A stretch of DNA of 64,000 nt from JAXGMV01 sp040768445 (GTDB taxonomy: Bacteria; Chloroflexota; Anaerolineae; Anaerolineales; Anaerolineaceae), in NCBI GenBank assembly GCA_040768445.1, contig JAXGMV010000001.1:2170001-2234000 (forward strand), in the 5' to 3' direction. A program made the position numbers and the translations under genes. Shown here in pieces: positions 49,406 to 58,163 of this stretch. The first letter of the stretch is position 1, and every line of letters starts with the position of its first letter. Under the pieces are notes generated by a model that was not told the origin of the DNA, made no database searches, and saw only the letters and a list, made by a program, of their open reading frames with translations.

Positions 49406-51502
49406 ATGAGTGACAATCGTATTAAACATCATCCAATTCTTAAGACCGATGACTCCGCTGAGTGGGTAACATTTTTTTTGAAAGACCAGGTTTTTAAAGC
49501 GAAAAAGGGTGAGATGCTGGCATCTGCCCTGATTGCCAATGATGTGATGATCTTTGGCGAACACCGCAAAGATCATGCACCACTGGGGATATTTTGTGCC
49601 AACGGGCAGTGCTCTCAATGCATGGTGTTTGCTGACCATGTACCTGTAAAGTCTTGCATGACACCTGTGAAAGAAGGCATGCGGGTAGAACCGATGATTG
49701 GCTTGCCAGTACTTCCGGAAGTGAATAAATGCCTACAGCCTGCAGATATCGAAAAGAGAACCTGTCAGGCTCTGATTATCGGGGGAGGACCAGCAGGCAT
49801 GTCAGCTGCCATTGAGCTGGGTAAGTTAGGAATTGAAACCATAATCGTCGAAGACAAGGATCACCTTGGTGGCAAATTGGTGCTGCAAACCCACCGATTT
49901 TTTGGATCGGTTGAGGCAGTATATGCCGGCACGCGCGGCATTGATATCGCAAAAATACTCGCACGGGATGTTGAGCAGCAAAATACAGTTGAAGTGTGGC
50001 TCAATTCCACAGCGCTATCCGTTTTTAGCGATCATTATGTGGGTGTGTTAAAAAATAACCACCAATACGTGTTGCTTAAACCTGAAATTCTGATTGTTGC
50101 AGCAGGTGCACGGGAAAAAGCCCTCGCTTTTAATGGCAACACCCTGCCAGGTGTTTATGGTGCCGGCGCGTTTCAAACACTAGTTAATAGGGATCTGGTG
50201 AAGGCTGCCAAGCGCTTATTTATTGTAGGCGGTGGCAATGTTGGATTGATTGCTGGATATCATGCACTGCAGGCAAATATTGAGGTTGTTGGTTTGGTAG
50301 AAGCGATGGCAGAGTGCGGTGGGTATAAAGTCCATAAAGACAAGCTGCACCGGCTGGGGGTACCGATTTACACTTCGCACACCATCTTAAGCGCCAATGG
50401 CACTGATCGTGTTGAGTCTGTGACTATTGCCCAGGTTGATGAACATTTTCTACCAATACCAGGTACTGAAAAATCGTTTGCATGCGATACTGTCCTGATT
50501 GCTGTCGGACTTGACCCTGTAGACGAATTCACACACAAGGCTGAGGAATATGGAATGCCGGCACTGGCAGCCGGCGATGCCAAGGAAATAGCTGAGGCAT
50601 CGGCTGCAATTTTTTCAGGCAAGATCACTGGATTACACGCTGCACAATCATTAGGCTATCCAGTTGGTGAGATCCCGAAAGAATGGATTGCTACCGGCGA
50701 AGTGCTTAAATCGAAACCTGGACAGGTTCTGAGAGCAGATAATCTCAACGATATGGATGCTGGCGTAATACCCGTCATCCACTGTACACAGGAAATTCCC
50801 TGTGACCCATGCACGGCATTATGTATCAATGGACTGATCAGCTTGAGGCGGGATGATATTCGCAGTGTACCCACATTTGTTGGCAACAATTACAGCTGTG
50901 CTGCATGTGAGCGCTGTGTCGCAGGCTGCCCTGGTTTGGCAATAACGCTTGTTGATTTTCGTTTCAACCCGGATTTTCCTTACGTCTCAATACCATATGA
51001 GTTTGATAAAGAAATGATTTTATCAAGTGACTTGGTCACCGTGATCGATACTGAAGGTAACGCTTTAGGAGATGCTGAAGTAATTAATGTTCACAGCATT
51101 CCGACTTCCGATTCGACATTCATTGTTCAGGTTCAGGTACCAAAAGTGATAGCCAGGGATATCGCTGGTTTGAGACTGCAAAATCCCACTGTCAACCAGC
51201 CAATGGACCGTTATGTCAAACATATCGAAGATGACACCATTGTTTGCCGCTGTGAACGGGTGACTGCCCGAGAGATTCGCGAGTTGATTAGAAAAGGTTA
51301 CCGGGATTTCAACGAAATCAAAGCGGTTACGCGAGCGGGTATGGGAGCTTGCGGTGGAAAAACCTGCACTGCGCTAATCTTGAGGTTGTTCCGAGAAGAA
51401 AATATTCCGCTGAGTGAAGTAACGATGAACGTTAAGCGACCGCTGTTTGTTGAAGTACCGCTTGGTGTCTTTGTTGGTCTGGATGAGGGTGACAATGAAT
51501 AA
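49406..51502 (+). CDS. Iron-sulfur FAD-dependent amine/imino-acid dehydrogenase, large subunit fusion
   Basis: 698 residues. Modules: 2Fe-2S ferredoxin-like domain (about 20-105, CANGQCSQC...KSC), FAD/NAD(P)-binding Rossmann domain with IIGGGPAGMSAAIELGK (from about 120), a Cys-rich 4Fe-4S-like part CDPCTALC and CAACERCVAGC (about 455-515), and a C-terminal BFD-type 2Fe-2S site CRCERV...ACGGKTC. This is the fused HcnA-HcnB / sarcosine or D-hydroxyproline dehydrogenase type, passing electrons from the DAO subunit to a carrier. ATG 49406 follows AGGTGATTG. It shares 8 bases with the downstream DAO gene. Confidence 0.88.
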   Translation: MSDNRIKHHPILKTDDSAEWVTFFLKDQVFKAKKGEMLASALIANDVMIFGEHRKDHAPLGIFCANGQCSQCMVFADHVPVKSCMTPVKEGMRVEPMIGLPVLPEVNKCLQPADIEKRTCQALIIGGGPAGMSAAIELGKLGIETIIVEDKDHLGGKLVLQTHRFFGSVEAVYAGTRGIDIAKILARDVEQQNTVEVWLNSTALSVFSDHYVGVLKNNHQYVLLKPEILIVAAGAREKALAFNGNTLPGVYGAGAFQTLVNRDLVKAAKRLFIVGGGNVGLIAGYHALQANIEVVGLVEAMAECGGYKVHKDKLHRLGVPIYTSHTILSANGTDRVESVTIAQVDEHFLPIPGTEKSFACDTVLIAVGLDPVDEFTHKAEEYGMPALAAGDAKEIAEASAAIFSGKITGLHAAQSLGYPVGEIPKEWIATGEVLKSKPGQVLRADNLNDMDAGVIPVIHCTQEIPCDPCTALCINGLISLRRDDIRSVPTFVGNNYSCAACERCVAGCPGLAITLVDFRFNPDFPYVSIPYEFDKEMILSSDLVTVIDTEGNALGDAEVINVHSIPTSDSTFIVQVQVPKVIARDIAGLRLQNPTVNQPMDRYVKHIEDDTIVCRCERVTAREIRELIRKGYRDFNEIKAVTRAGMGACGGKTCTALILRLFREENIPLSEVTMNVKRPLFVEVPLGVFVGLDEGDNE

Positions 51503-52658
51503 AGCGAATCACTATGATGCGATAGTTATTGGTGCAGGCAGTGTTGGAGTTCCTGCAGCGCTATTTTTAGCGAAAAGCAAGTTAAAAGTGCTTGTGATTG
51601 ACCAGTTTGCCAGCCAGGGACAGGGGTCAAACAAGGCAGCTATCGGGGGAATCAGAGCAACCCATTCTGATCCGGCAAAAATCAAATTGTGCCAGAGAAC
51701 TTTGGAGATTGTATCCAACTGGGAGTTGGCTTATGGACATAACCTTGAGTGGAGCAAAGGCGGTTATTGTTTTGTGGCGTACCGGGAGCAGGAAGAGCAG
51801 CTTCTCAAGAACTTACTGGTCGTTCAAAAAGGGTATGGTTTGGCTATCGATTGGTTGGACAAGCAGGTTTTGTTGGCGCAAATCCCTGACCTAAATCCCA
51901 ATGGACTAATTGGCGGTACCCTATCACCCAATGACGGTCACTGTTCAACCTTGCTGGCGGGTCATGCATACTATGATGCTGCCAGGAGCTATGGCGCAGA
52001 ATTCCACTACCTGGAGCAGGTCATTAGCTTTATTATAGAAAATGAAAAAATCAAAGGGGTCGCTACAGATAAGGACATTTATTATTCTCCGGTAGTGATC
52101 AACGCTGCTGGTCCGTGGGCAAAGCAGGTGGGCGAATTAGCCGGGTTATCACATCCTGTTACACCGGACTCGCATGAGGCAGGGATCACCGAGCCAGTCG
52201 CACCTTTTCTAAAGCCCATGATGGTAGATATTATCCCCACGGATGATTCTGTCAATTACTACTTCTTTCAGCTACGCAGCGGCCAGGTGGTGTTCTGCAT
52301 TACACCTAATCCGAGTATCTGGGGATTTGATCGACGTGAAACCAGCCGTTTCCTGCCAATGGTCGCAAAACGCATGGTGAACTTAATCCCCAAGCTGGCT
52401 AATATTCGAGTGAGAAGAACCTGGCGAGGTTTATACCCGATGACACCTGATGGGTCTCCGCTAGTTGGTTGGAGTACTGAGTTAAGTGGATATCTAATGG
52501 CGATTGGTATGTGCGGACAGGGGTTCATGCTTGGACCAGGCGTGGGAGAGTTGATCAGCCGTATGGTGATACAAAAAATGCTTTCGCCGAATGACGAACT
52601 TATTCTCGACAGCCTTTCGCCATACCGGCAGTTTGGCCGTGTAGAAGCCTTGAAGTAA
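51495..52658 (+). CDS. FAD-dependent D-amino-acid/sarcosine oxidase-like dehydrogenase subunit
   Basis: 387 residues of the DAO superfamily: IVIGAGSVGVPAALFLAKSKLKVLVID (ADP-binding), GSNKAAIGGIRATHSDPAKI, and a C-terminal GLYPMTPDGSPLVGW...GMCGQGFMLGPGVG FAD motif. Catalytic subunit oxidising a secondary or D-amine, partner of the preceding iron-sulfur flavoprotein. Substrate (sarcosine, proline, hydroxyproline, other) is not read from sequence. ATG at 51495, overlapping the stop of the first gene; the open frame extends to 51447 but without a ribosome site. Neighbour to the D-aminopeptidase via a shared regulator. Confidence 0.88.
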   Translation: MNKANHYDAIVIGAGSVGVPAALFLAKSKLKVLVIDQFASQGQGSNKAAIGGIRATHSDPAKIKLCQRTLEIVSNWELAYGHNLEWSKGGYCFVAYREQEEQLLKNLLVVQKGYGLAIDWLDKQVLLAQIPDLNPNGLIGGTLSPNDGHCSTLLAGHAYYDAARSYGAEFHYLEQVISFIIENEKIKGVATDKDIYYSPVVINAAGPWAKQVGELAGLSHPVTPDSHEAGITEPVAPFLKPMMVDIIPTDDSVNYYFFQLRSGQVVFCITPNPSIWGFDRRETSRFLPMVAKRMVNLIPKLANIRVRRTWRGLYPMTPDGSPLVGWSTELSGYLMAIGMCGQGFMLGPGVGELISRMVIQKMLSPNDELILDSLSPYRQFGRVEALK

Positions 52659-52684
52659 TTGATAAAAAGATGAGATCTTAACAA

Positions 52685-52717
52685 CACAGCCTTGACTGTA
52701 ACGGCTGTGTTTTTTTC
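52685..52717 (+). terminator. Rho-independent terminator after the dehydrogenase genes
   Basis: ACACAGCC (52685-52692) and GGCTGTGT (52704-52711) around an 11-base loop, then seven T. Confidence 0.9.
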
Positions 52718-52813
52718 TATGGAGTGCCGTTTTTGTTGTAGTATTATGTGGAGATGAGTATGCAACTAAAAAAGATCATTATTATCAACAACCTGTAATT
52801 AGGAGACGCACCA

Positions 52814-55150
52814 ATGGAAAACCCGACAACTTCCCCAGGATCCAGCAAACGGTTTATGCAAATTCAATTGGCGTTGGCGGATTATCCCATGCTTTCAAAA
52901 GCTATCAGGGAACGAATGCGGATGGAGTTGATTGAGCGGGAAATTGTCAAGGAAAAGGATCTTGAAGAGACAGTTCAAAACCTTGCAATCATGTCGCAAA
53001 GTAGAGAGGGTTTGCGGAACCCTGAGATTGAAGAAAGTGCCGAAAACTGGCAGGAGCGACTTAATAAAATTCGGGATAACCTGACAGACTTGCGTTTCAG
53101 CCAGCAGTTGTCTTTTGAAAACTTCCAGCAAATTCTTGCGGATGTTTTAACGCAGCAGGGAGCAAAACCGCACGACCTGACGCATAACCTCAACCTTGAA
53201 CTGGCCCCTATGGAGCTGGTGTTTGATTATGCTGAAACATTGTTGAGACTTCCTGAAAATGAGCGACAGAAACTGGATCACCGGCTTCAGGAAGCAAAGG
53301 TGGCACTGATCCGCACACTAATCAGTGATCAGTTGCGGTATATTCGAATAGCTCGAGATTGGTTAACCATTGATGATCTTGAGGAAATCAGACGGCACAA
53401 AATTGGCGCTGGTCGTGTGGGTGGTAAGGCGGCGGGTTTGATACTGGCTTACACCATCCTGCACCAAATTGCGGATGAGGAAACAAAGGCGCACCTGCAG
53501 ATTCCTGAGTCTTATTATGTTGGCTCTGGTGAGTATTACACCTTCATGGCTTATAACGATCTGGGCAATTTCAATAATCAAAAATATAAAACTGAAGAGC
53601 AGATGCGTTCTGAATACCCAGATATTGTCAGGAAGTTTGAGGCTGGGACGTTCCCATTTGATGTGCTTGAGAAACTGCGCTTGATTCTTGAAAGCGCAGG
53701 TAAAAAACCAATCATCGTTCGGTCATCCAGTCTTTTGGAAGACAATTTTGATCGTTCATTTGCTGGCAAATATGAAAGTGTTTTCTTGCCCAACCAGGGA
53801 AGTCTTGAGGAAAACCTCAAAGCATTGGTAAAAGCAATGGGGCATATTTATGCCAGCACGCTCAACCCGTCAGCACTGCTTTACAGGCGTTCAATGGAAC
53901 TGGTGGATTATGACGAGCGCATGGCGTTGTTGATCCAGGTGGTGCAGGGAGAAGTTTTTGGCCGGTATTACTTGCCGCATGCAGCTGGCGTGGCATTCAG
54001 TCATAACACGTACCGCTGGTCGCCTCAGCTTTCAAAAGATGATGGCTTAGTCAGGTTAGTGTGGGGCTTTGGCACACGCGCTGTCGAAAGGGTTGGCAAT
54101 GATTATCCACGCATGGTGGCATTGAGTCACCCGCTGCTGCAGCCTTCTACCGATCCAAAAGCAATCAGCAGTTATTCGCAGAGATTTGTGGATGTAATTG
54201 ATTTAATTGAAAATAGTTTTAAGACTCTGCCTGTCTCGGATGTGTTGAATAAGGAATACCCGTATATTCGCCAGGTTGCACAAATTTTCGATGAAGGTTA
54301 TTTCTCCAACATTAAAAGCAGGGTCTTAGAGGATGAACAGTCGAAGCTCGTGTTGACTTTTGAACCGCTCCTGGTTCAGAGTCCATTTCCACAACGGATG
54401 AAAAAAGTACTAAAATCGTTAGAGTCTGCTTACGGAATGCCAGTAGACCTGGAATTTACGCTGCAGTTTGTAGAGGGACAACACGGACGTCAAAACGTCA
54501 ATATCCATTTGCTTCAGTGCCGGCCTCAGAGCCGGTTGAAAACAACCGAAAGATGGTCGCTTCCGGCAAACCTCAGCAAGCAAAACATCATTTTCTCCAC
54601 CCACTTTGTTGTACCGGATGGTTTTGTTACTGGTGTTAAATATGTCATTTTTGTCTCCGCAGAGGGTTACAACAGACTTAAGACCCAGCAACAGCGCAAT
54701 AAGCTGGTCAAAGCTATTTCATCGCTCAATTCAAAACTGCCAGGCAAGTCCTTTATCCTGGTTGGGCCAGGCCGTTGGGGTAGTTCAAATGCAGATTTAG
54801 GCGTGCCCATAAATTACGGCGATATTTACGGCAGTGCAGCGCTGGTTGAGGTTACAGGATCAGGCATTGGGGTTGCGCCGGAACCTTCCCTTGGCACCCA
54901 CTTCTTCCAGGATCTGATGGAAGCGCAAATCTATCCGCTGGCGATAGATTTGGATGATAACAAAACTAAGTTTTCCAATGATTTCTTCTATCATACAAAG
55001 AATGTGATAGACGATCACATTGAGATAGAAGACGATATCAAGTCATCGATCAAAATGATCCAGGTTGATGATTATAAGAAAAATCACCATCTGGCAATTG
55101 TGATGGATGAAACAAAAGGTAGTGCGGTAGCCTACCTGGCTCAGAGTTGA
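52814..55150 (+). CDS. PEP/pyruvate-binding domain protein (PPDK N-terminal-like, no swivelling His domain)
   Basis: 778 residues. N-terminal about 190 residues are helical and unassigned. From about 195 (GAGRVGGKAAGLILAYTIL) runs an ATP-grasp-like pyruvate phosphate dikinase N-domain with IIVRSSSLLEDNFDRSFAGKYESVF and VVQGEVFGRYYLPHAAGVAFSHN. The phosphohistidine swivelling domain and PEP barrel of PPDK/PpsA are absent, so it cannot make PEP alone. Related proteins may phosphorylate another carrier. ATTAGGAGACGC precedes the ATG. It is convergent with the MFS gene, 4 bases apart. Confidence 0.8.
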   Translation: MENPTTSPGSSKRFMQIQLALADYPMLSKAIRERMRMELIEREIVKEKDLEETVQNLAIMSQSREGLRNPEIEESAENWQERLNKIRDNLTDLRFSQQLSFENFQQILADVLTQQGAKPHDLTHNLNLELAPMELVFDYAETLLRLPENERQKLDHRLQEAKVALIRTLISDQLRYIRIARDWLTIDDLEEIRRHKIGAGRVGGKAAGLILAYTILHQIADEETKAHLQIPESYYVGSGEYYTFMAYNDLGNFNNQKYKTEEQMRSEYPDIVRKFEAGTFPFDVLEKLRLILESAGKKPIIVRSSSLLEDNFDRSFAGKYESVFLPNQGSLEENLKALVKAMGHIYASTLNPSALLYRRSMELVDYDERMALLIQVVQGEVFGRYYLPHAAGVAFSHNTYRWSPQLSKDDGLVRLVWGFGTRAVERVGNDYPRMVALSHPLLQPSTDPKAISSYSQRFVDVIDLIENSFKTLPVSDVLNKEYPYIRQVAQIFDEGYFSNIKSRVLEDEQSKLVLTFEPLLVQSPFPQRMKKVLKSLESAYGMPVDLEFTLQFVEGQHGRQNVNIHLLQCRPQSRLKTTERWSLPANLSKQNIIFSTHFVVPDGFVTGVKYVIFVSAEGYNRLKTQQQRNKLVKAISSLNSKLPGKSFILVGPGRWGSSNADLGVPINYGDIYGSAALVEVTGSGIGVAPEPSLGTHFFQDLMEAQIYPLAIDLDDNKTKFSNDFFYHTKNVIDDHIEIEDDIKSSIKMIQVDDYKKNHHLAIVMDETKGSAVAYLAQS

Positions 55151-55154
55151 TCTC

Positions 55155-56396
55155 TTATTTAGGCTGCGAATTGACAGTCTTGGACTCGGGGACGTACTTG
55201 ACCGTGGTCATCAGCATTACCCCATAAAGTACCGATATCGAAAGAAAAGCAACACGCAAATTTAATGCCGCTGCTATGCCAGCGCCAATCATTGGGGCAA
55301 TTGCCCTGGCGGCAGATGTAATGGAATTGTCCAACCCAAATACCGTCCCTTCATCACCATGTTTTGAAGACCTGGTTAGCAATGCACTCACTGATGGCAC
55401 AATGCCTCCGCCAGTTACCCCCACAAGCGCTTGAAGAAACAACAGCTGCCAGACATCCTGCACCATGGATTGAAGGATAAACAGTAATACTGCCGCAAGT
55501 GAACTCCAGATTAATATCCTGCGGTGTCCAATGTGATCACCGACCTGACCAAGGTATACCGCGCTGAGAGTCATGGTAGTTGAAGCGACGCCGGTAACCA
55601 GTCCTGTGATCGTATTCAAGCCAGCAGAACTTACCAGAAGCATTTGGACGAACAGAGGTGCTACAGGGACTAATGTTGTGCTGGCGAGCTGGCTGATAAA
55701 GCGCAGGCTGTAAGCTGCTTTCATGCCAGCGGTTGAGAAAATTTTCTTCCAGTTATCCAACATGCGAGGGCGAGACTTATCTTTGCGAATGGGCTGGAAG
55801 GTTTCCTGGATTCCGAAGGTCACAATCAATCCGCCGGATAGTAACAACCCTGCTGTAACATAAAACACCTCGTGGTAGCCAAGCAAATCAGCAATGATGC
55901 CGCCAAGTATTGGCCCGAGGGCGTTACCCAAACCGAGCGCAGTTTGAATCATACCCAGTGCAAATCCAGTTCTTTCACGGGGCGATTCTGCAGCAACCAG
56001 GGCGCTGCCGGCTGCAATAGTACCGGTAATCGTACCTTGAATAGCGCGCAATAATACCAGGTCTTCTGCTCTGCCAACGAATGCCATCAAGAAAGTAATG
56101 ATGGCTGCACCGTACATCGATCTGACAACCATCAGCTTGCGGCCCATGCGGTCTGCCAGCGAACCCCAGATGGGTGAGGCAATCATCATGGTGACACCCT
56201 GGCTGGCGAAAACCAGACCAGACAGAAATTCGATGCTTAAGTTGGTGTCGGTGCCAAGCTCTTTGACGTAAAGTGGAAGAAAGGGGAATATGCTTGAAAA
56301 TCCCATTGAAGAGACAAGGTGGGCAAAGAACATCAATATCAGGGTCTTTTTCCAGCGGGTGGAAAAAATGTCCCGAATTTTCTGTGAAAGCTTCAT
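55155..56396 (-). CDS. MFS transporter, DHA1-like drug/solute efflux
   Basis: 413 residues, 12 hydrophobic segments. Motif A appears as GSLADRMGRKLMVV after helix 2 and again as GQVGDHIGHRRIL after helix 8. The KTLILMFFAHLVSSMGF start is inside. Predicted proton-driven exporter; substrate unknown. It starts 77 bases before the tRNA-Glu terminator region and is in the same orientation as that tRNA. Confidence 0.87.
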   Translation of the reverse strand: MKLSQKIRDIFSTRWKKTLILMFFAHLVSSMGFSSIFPFLPLYVKELGTDTNLSIEFLSGLVFASQGVTMMIASPIWGSLADRMGRKLMVVRSMYGAAIITFLMAFVGRAEDLVLLRAIQGTITGTIAAGSALVAAESPRERTGFALGMIQTALGLGNALGPILGGIIADLLGYHEVFYVTAGLLLSGGLIVTFGIQETFQPIRKDKSRPRMLDNWKKIFSTAGMKAAYSLRFISQLASTTLVPVAPLFVQMLLVSSAGLNTITGLVTGVASTTMTLSAVYLGQVGDHIGHRRILIWSSLAAVLLFILQSMVQDVWQLLFLQALVGVTGGGIVPSVSALLTRSSKHGDEGTVFGLDNSITSAARAIAPMIGAGIAAALNLRVAFLSISVLYGVMLMTTVKYVPESKTVNSQPK

Positions 56397-56523
56397 CGCT
56401 AAGAGTAATAACCTTTAATAAAGCCGGAATAGCACCGATTATACACCACCGAAAGAGGCCGGGTGATTGAAATAATGAGTATTATTGATTTCAATGATAT
56501 CCATTTATGGGGAACGAAATTTA

Positions 56524-56552
56524 ATAAAAAAACCGCTGTTTCAAGGCGGTTG
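56524..56552 (-). terminator. Terminator of the tRNA-Glu gene
   Basis: On the minus strand AACCGC and GCGGTT (with the flanking bases) pair over 6 bases around TTGAAACA-like loop, followed by seven T. It lies about 60 bases after the tRNA 3' end and beyond the partial copy. Confidence 0.75.
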
Positions 56553-56555
56553 GTG

Positions 56556-56576
56556 GTGCCCCCAGCGGGACTCGAA
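56556..56576 (-). repeat. 21-base copy of the tRNA-Glu 3' end
   Basis: Bases 56556-56576 are identical to 56613-56633, the T-stem 3' strand, acceptor 3' strand and discriminator base of the tRNA-Glu gene, 57 bases apart. The rest of the cloverleaf does not follow. Such duplications are left by integrases that use tRNA 3' ends as attachment sites. The remainder of 56397-56802, outside the tRNA, promoter and terminator, shows nothing recognised. Confidence 0.6.
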
Positions 56577-56613
56577 TATCATCCCTCGATGGGACAGAGT
56601 GTTTTATTTGTAG

Positions 56614-56686
56614 TGCCCCCAGCGGGACTCGAACCCGCGTTTTAGCCTTGAGAGGGCTACGTCCTGGGCCGCTAGACGATGGGGGC
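56614..56686 (-). tRNA. tRNA-Glu (anticodon CTC)
   Basis: 73 bases on the minus strand: acceptor GCCCCCA/TGGGGGC, D-arm with the GTCTAGCGGCCCAGGAC region, anticodon stem TAGCC/GGCTA around CTCTCAA (anticodon CTC), T-arm GCGGG-TTCGAGT-CCCGC, discriminator A. CCA is not encoded. Close to the standard bacterial tRNA-Glu. It has its own promoter and terminator. Confidence 0.95.
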
Positions 56687-56698
56687 AACTAAGCCAAA

Positions 56699-56727
56699 AT
56701 TTTATCATGCTGATATACTTATGTCAA
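56699..56727 (-). promoter_or_regulatory. Promoter of the tRNA-Glu gene
   Basis: On the minus strand TTGACA (56727-56722) and TAAAAT (56704-56699) with a 17-base spacer, 13 bases before the tRNA 5' end. Confidence 0.78.
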
Positions 56728-56802
56728 ACAAAATTTTGTTAAGCATGTTAGTCAGTTGCGAGACTATAACTAACCCATTTATTCGAATTTCTGAGCCATT
56801 AA

Positions 56803-58086
56803 ATGCGTATTTTACTCATCACTTTTTACTTTCCGCCTTACAACACCATCGGTTCAATTCGAACTGGAAAATTCGCTAAATATCTTCACTCAAATGGACA
56901 TGATGTTAGAGTTCTTACAGCAGAATCATTGCCGCTACCGGATGATTTAACGCTTGAAGTTCCTGCTGATCAAGTAAAACCGAGCAGATGGGTGAACGTG
57001 AATTATCTTCCTGAATTAGCGACTGGCGGTAGAAAGAGTGTCTCAGTTAAAGGTTATGCTTCAGGGTCAACAATAATTAGCAAGCTAGGAAAGCTTTACA
57101 AAGAAGTGACCAATTTTCCAGACGAGGCTGTTGGGTGGATTTATTCTGCTTATAAGATGGGGGTCCAATTAATAATTGAGAAGAAACCTGACATCATATA
57201 TGCAAGTGCAACACCATATTCGTCATTGATTATTGCTCATTTACTAAGTAAGAGATTTAGCATTCCTTGGGTTGCAGAATTACGAGATTTGTGGATAGGC
57301 AATCAAAATTATCAATATTCAAATTTCCGTCTTTTTTTCGAAAAGAAACTTGAAAGAAAAATACTTGAAACCGCAACAACACACATAACCGTATCGAATT
57401 CCTGGGCTGACGCTTTACGAGCCAATTATTCTCAACCCGTGCACATCATTCAAAATGGCTTTGATCCTGATGATTACCCTGTCGAATTCAAACAAACAAT
57501 AGGGTTTTCTGAAGATCTGGTAATTAGCTACACAGGTTTACTTGTACCAAAGTATCGAGATCCGATACCATTATTTGAGGCAATCAAATCACTAAGGCAC
57601 GATGGCAAGCGTATAAAAGTCAATTTTTATGGAAGATATTCGGAGAGTGTAACTAGCAGTATAGTGAAATATGATCTAATCGATCAAGTCTTTTTGCATC
57701 CCACTGTGTCACATCAAGAATCAATAAAGTTACAGGTACAATCGGATATTTTACTTTTGTTGTTGTGGAATGATTCTGAAGTTAAAGGAAATTTAACCGG
57801 CAAATTATATGAATACCTTGGTGCAAGGCGTCCAATTTTGGCTGTTGGAAAGTTTCATCAACAGGACGAAGCGGCACATTTGATTGTCTCAAGAGGGGCT
57901 GGATTGGCAACTAATGACCCCAACGTTATCAAGCAGCAGCTAATTGATTGGATGAACGAAAAACGACAGAATGGGTTCATCAGGCAACTACCTGAATCGG
58001 TACACCAGGGACTTACACGTGCTGATCAGTTCAAGCTGCTGGAGAAAATATTGCTCGATCTAGCAGCAGAACACAAACATGGATAG
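56803..58086 (+). CDS. Glycosyltransferase family 4 protein
   Basis: 427 residues with the GT-B fold: N-terminal FYFPPYNTIGSIRTGKFAKYLHSNGHDVRVLT (acceptor domain), VAELRDLWIG, and a donor domain with VISYTGLLVPKYRDP and GKLYEYLGARRPILAVG. Retaining transferase adding a sugar to a lipid-linked or surface glycan. The gene is visibly richer in A and T than the genes after it, which may mean recent gain. First gene of the polysaccharide cluster. No clear ribosome site before the ATG. Confidence 0.85.
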   Translation: MRILLITFYFPPYNTIGSIRTGKFAKYLHSNGHDVRVLTAESLPLPDDLTLEVPADQVKPSRWVNVNYLPELATGGRKSVSVKGYASGSTIISKLGKLYKEVTNFPDEAVGWIYSAYKMGVQLIIEKKPDIIYASATPYSSLIIAHLLSKRFSIPWVAELRDLWIGNQNYQYSNFRLFFEKKLERKILETATTHITVSNSWADALRANYSQPVHIIQNGFDPDDYPVEFKQTIGFSEDLVISYTGLLVPKYRDPIPLFEAIKSLRHDGKRIKVNFYGRYSESVTSSIVKYDLIDQVFLHPTVSHQESIKLQVQSDILLLLLWNDSEVKGNLTGKLYEYLGARRPILAVGKFHQQDEAAHLIVSRGAGLATNDPNVIKQQLIDWMNEKRQNGFIRQLPESVHQGLTRADQFKLLEKILLDLAAEHKHG

Positions 58087-58163
58087 CTTTTGGTATAAAG
58101 GCAGGATTTACACGGGAAACTTTACAGAGATGAAACAAAAACCTGCTGCAAAGCGAGATTAAT

